A stretch of DNA of 13,875 nt from Candidatus Bathyarchaeota archaeon (lineage in GTDB: Archaea > Thermoproteota > Bathyarchaeia > Bathyarchaeales > Bathycorpusculaceae): positions 1 through 13,875 of the forward strand of contig JAUUWK010000014.1 of NCBI GenBank assembly GCA_030589055.1, read 5' to 3'. The position numbers were made by a program, and so were the translations under genes. Shown piece by piece: positions 12,551 to 13,875 of this stretch. Position 1 is the first letter of the stretch; every line of letters begins with the position of its first letter. Under the pieces are notes generated by a model. That model ran no database searches. It was given only the letters and a program-made list of their open reading frames with translations, and was not told the origin of the DNA.

Positions 12551-13471
12551 GTGTTTGACATCGTTTCGGTGGGACATTTGAGCATAGATTCTATTTTTTT
12601 GCCAGATAGGAGTATGCCCTTTGTTGTTTTGGGTGGTTCTGTGGCTTATGCTTCTTTTGCTGTTAGACGTTTGAACACAAATGTTTCTGTTGTTTCCACG
12701 GTTGGCGGTGATTTCCCAAACGCCTACTTGTGGTGGCTTGAGCAAGAAGGAATTAATCTATCAGGAGTAGTTAAAGCTGAAAGTGCACAAACTACACGTT
12801 TCGAACTGAAATACAGAAGTTTATCAAACAGAAAATTGCGACTAGAGAGCAAAGCTCCACCTATCACTGTTGACGATTTGCCGAAATCTCTGAAAGCCAA
12901 GACTATTCATATTGCGCCCATCGCAGGCGAAATAACATACGAAGTTGTCAAGAAATTGAGAAGCTGCGCTCAGTGGTTGTCCCTTGACCCTCAAGGACTG
13001 GTGCGAAACTTCGACGAGAAAGGAAATGTCACTCATGGTTCCCTAACCGACAAGCGTATATTAGAATTCATCGACATCTACAAGTCATCGTTAAACGAAA
13101 TCAAAGCTACAACTGGCATGTCAAGCCTAAATTCAGCTATAAACGCAGTTCATGACTATGGCGTTGAAACGGTCATCGTTACTTTAGGAACGAAAGGTGC
13201 GGTACTTTCCGTCGAAGGAACGGTCTATAAGATTCCTGTTTGCAAGTCAGAGAAATTCGTTGACCCAACTGGGGCTGGAGACGTTTTTATCGGAGGCTTT
13301 TTGGCTGAATACATCCGTGGTGAACCCCTTTTGTGGTGTGCATGTGTGGGTTCTGCAGCTGCTTCCCTTGTCGTTGAGGCTGCTGGTCCAACATTTTTCG
13401 GCGACAAATCAGAAATCTATCGAAGAGCACATGTGCCTTATGCACAAGAAATTAAGCGAAGACGGATCTAG
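12551..13471 (+). CDS. PfkB-family carbohydrate or nucleoside kinase
   Basis: PfkB (ribokinase-fold) enzymes phosphorylate sugars or nucleosides with ATP. The 306-residue protein shows the N-terminal substrate-side motif VLGGSVAYASFAVRRL (26-41), VVSTVGGDFPNAYL (47-60), the ATP-side TLGTKGAV (211-218) and the signature DPTGAGDVFIGGF (238-250), whose D244 is the catalytic base. The lid region NRKLRLESKAPPI (93-105) is short. The substrate cannot be read from sequence; ribokinase-like, adenosine or cytidine kinase and sugar kinase roles are all possible. GTG 12551 has AGGAGG 12 bases upstream within a hairpin. It ends 38 bases from the opposite flavoprotein gene. Confidence 0.92.
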   Translation: MFDIVSVGHLSIDSIFLPDRSMPFVVLGGSVAYASFAVRRLNTNVSVVSTVGGDFPNAYLWWLEQEGINLSGVVKAESAQTTRFELKYRSLSNRKLRLESKAPPITVDDLPKSLKAKTIHIAPIAGEITYEVVKKLRSCAQWLSLDPQGLVRNFDEKGNVTHGSLTDKRILEFIDIYKSSLNEIKATTGMSSLNSAINAVHDYGVETVIVTLGTKGAVLSVEGTVYKIPVCKSEKFVDPTGAGDVFIGGFLAEYIRGEPLLWCACVGSAAASLVVEAAGPTFFGDKSEIYRRAHVPYAQEIKRRRI

Positions 13472-13509
13472 CCACAAGTCGGATGAGCGCTCGCTAGTCT
13501 AAGTCGCAG

Positions 13510-13875
13510 TCACCTAAGTAGCGTCCTTTTGGACAGTTGAGTGACTCTACGCAGTAAGAGCGTGCGCGCTAGTTTTTGAAGGATAGGTCTTCCAGACTGA
13601 ATTAACTTTCTGACAATAGGATTCCTGAAGCTTCCTACAAATCTATCATAATCTTGATCACTAGCACTTTCAAAGAATTTCCTTAGCACTTGACAAGAGC
13701 ATAACTCCGGTAGAAGTTCATCTTCAAGAAGCAAATTATAATCAAGATTCTTGTGGATTGCTTCAGCACATAGCTCTGCAGATTTTACCCCCCATTTCAA
13801 CCCAAACCCCAAAGCAGGGTCTGTAAATGAACCAGCATTTCCAACAACAAACAAGTTATCTTTCTGATAAGAAGA
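13510..13875 (-). CDS. Geranylgeranyl-reductase-family flavoprotein, C-terminal part
   Basis: The frame is open to the right edge of the window, so only the last 121 residues are seen. It contains NLFVVGNAGSFTDPALGFGL (residues 8-27 of the visible part), the second FAD-binding motif of the FixC/geranylgeranyl reductase family, where the usual form is VGDAAG...P..G.GI. A helix WGVKSAELCAEAIHKN and a helical, arginine-rich tail follow. Members saturate the isoprenoid chains of archaeal lipids or are other FAD monooxygenase-like enzymes. In this copy GNAGS replaces the common GDAAG, so the aspartate that contacts FAD ribityl is asparagine. The start and the N-terminal dinucleotide fold lie outside the window. 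Confidence 0.85.
   Translation of the reverse strand, partial: SSYQKDNLFVVGNAGSFTDPALGFGLKWGVKSAELCAEAIHKNLDYNLLLEDELLPELCSCQVLRKFFESASDQDYDRFVGSFRNPIVRKLIQSGRPILQKLARTLLLRRVTQLSKRTLLR

Noticed and set aside
1..13875. CRISPR array, insertion sequence, integrase or defence cluster
   Set aside because: No regularly spaced repeats, transposase or integrase motifs, or terminal inverted repeats were seen, and the genes are mostly housekeeping.

Overview
The window looks like chromosomal DNA of an archaeon from the TACK side of the tree; a Bathyarchaeia-like lineage is my best guess. Archaeal markers are the SPOUT methyltransferase for tRNA C56, the zinc-ribbon HTH factor aMBF1, an aNAC subunit with a UBA tail, a stand-alone GMP synthase ATP-pyrophosphatase subunit, and a PyrI regulatory chain. 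Signals are also archaeal: TATA-like boxes about 22-30 bases before starts, a mix of leaderless genes and strong GGAGG/AGGAGGTGA ribosome sites, and many TTG/GTG starts. The lineage is inferred from protein style only.

Left part (1-3271): pyrimidine genes with gene decay around them. pyrI (minus) has no pyrB in the window. On one side lie short protein-like remnants of a membrane protein (about 42-286). On the other lie a C8G12 tract (959-978) and a broken EamA/DMT transporter gene (1064-1695). On the plus strand, a free-standing B3/B4 (PheT editing-like) protein and orotidine-5'-phosphate decarboxylase form a two-gene operon.

Middle-left (3272-6385): a 50-residue ribbon-helix-helix protein with good promoter and ribosome site, a 104-residue unknown protein, then an operon of a DUF365/PUA-like protein and GuaAB, followed by a small Arcadin-1-like protein. 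The GMP synthase appears to carry two copies of its C-terminal dimerisation module.

Middle-right (6369-10436): an unknown 110-residue protein, acylphosphatase, and a minus-strand operon aMBF1-HflX-aTrm56. This operon diverges, across a 44-base shared promoter, from a PUA-domain protein and NAC. The block is devoted to transcription coactivation, ribosome-associated GTPase activity, tRNA modification, RNA binding and nascent-chain handling. The conserved N-terminus of HflX begins at an ACG codon where ATG is expected, behind a GGAGG site.

Right part (10437-13875): an Eis-like tandem GNAT plus SCP2-like acetyltransferase, a small GNAT with a degenerate acetyl-CoA loop, a PfkB-family sugar or nucleoside kinase, and the C-terminal part of a geranylgeranyl-reductase-like flavoprotein that runs off the right edge. 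I see no CRISPR array, insertion sequence, rRNA or tRNA. No clearly new multi-gene system is evident; the most interesting points are the ACG start of hflX, the duplicated GuaAB module, the decayed transporter beside the C/G tract, and several small uncharacterised archaeal genes.
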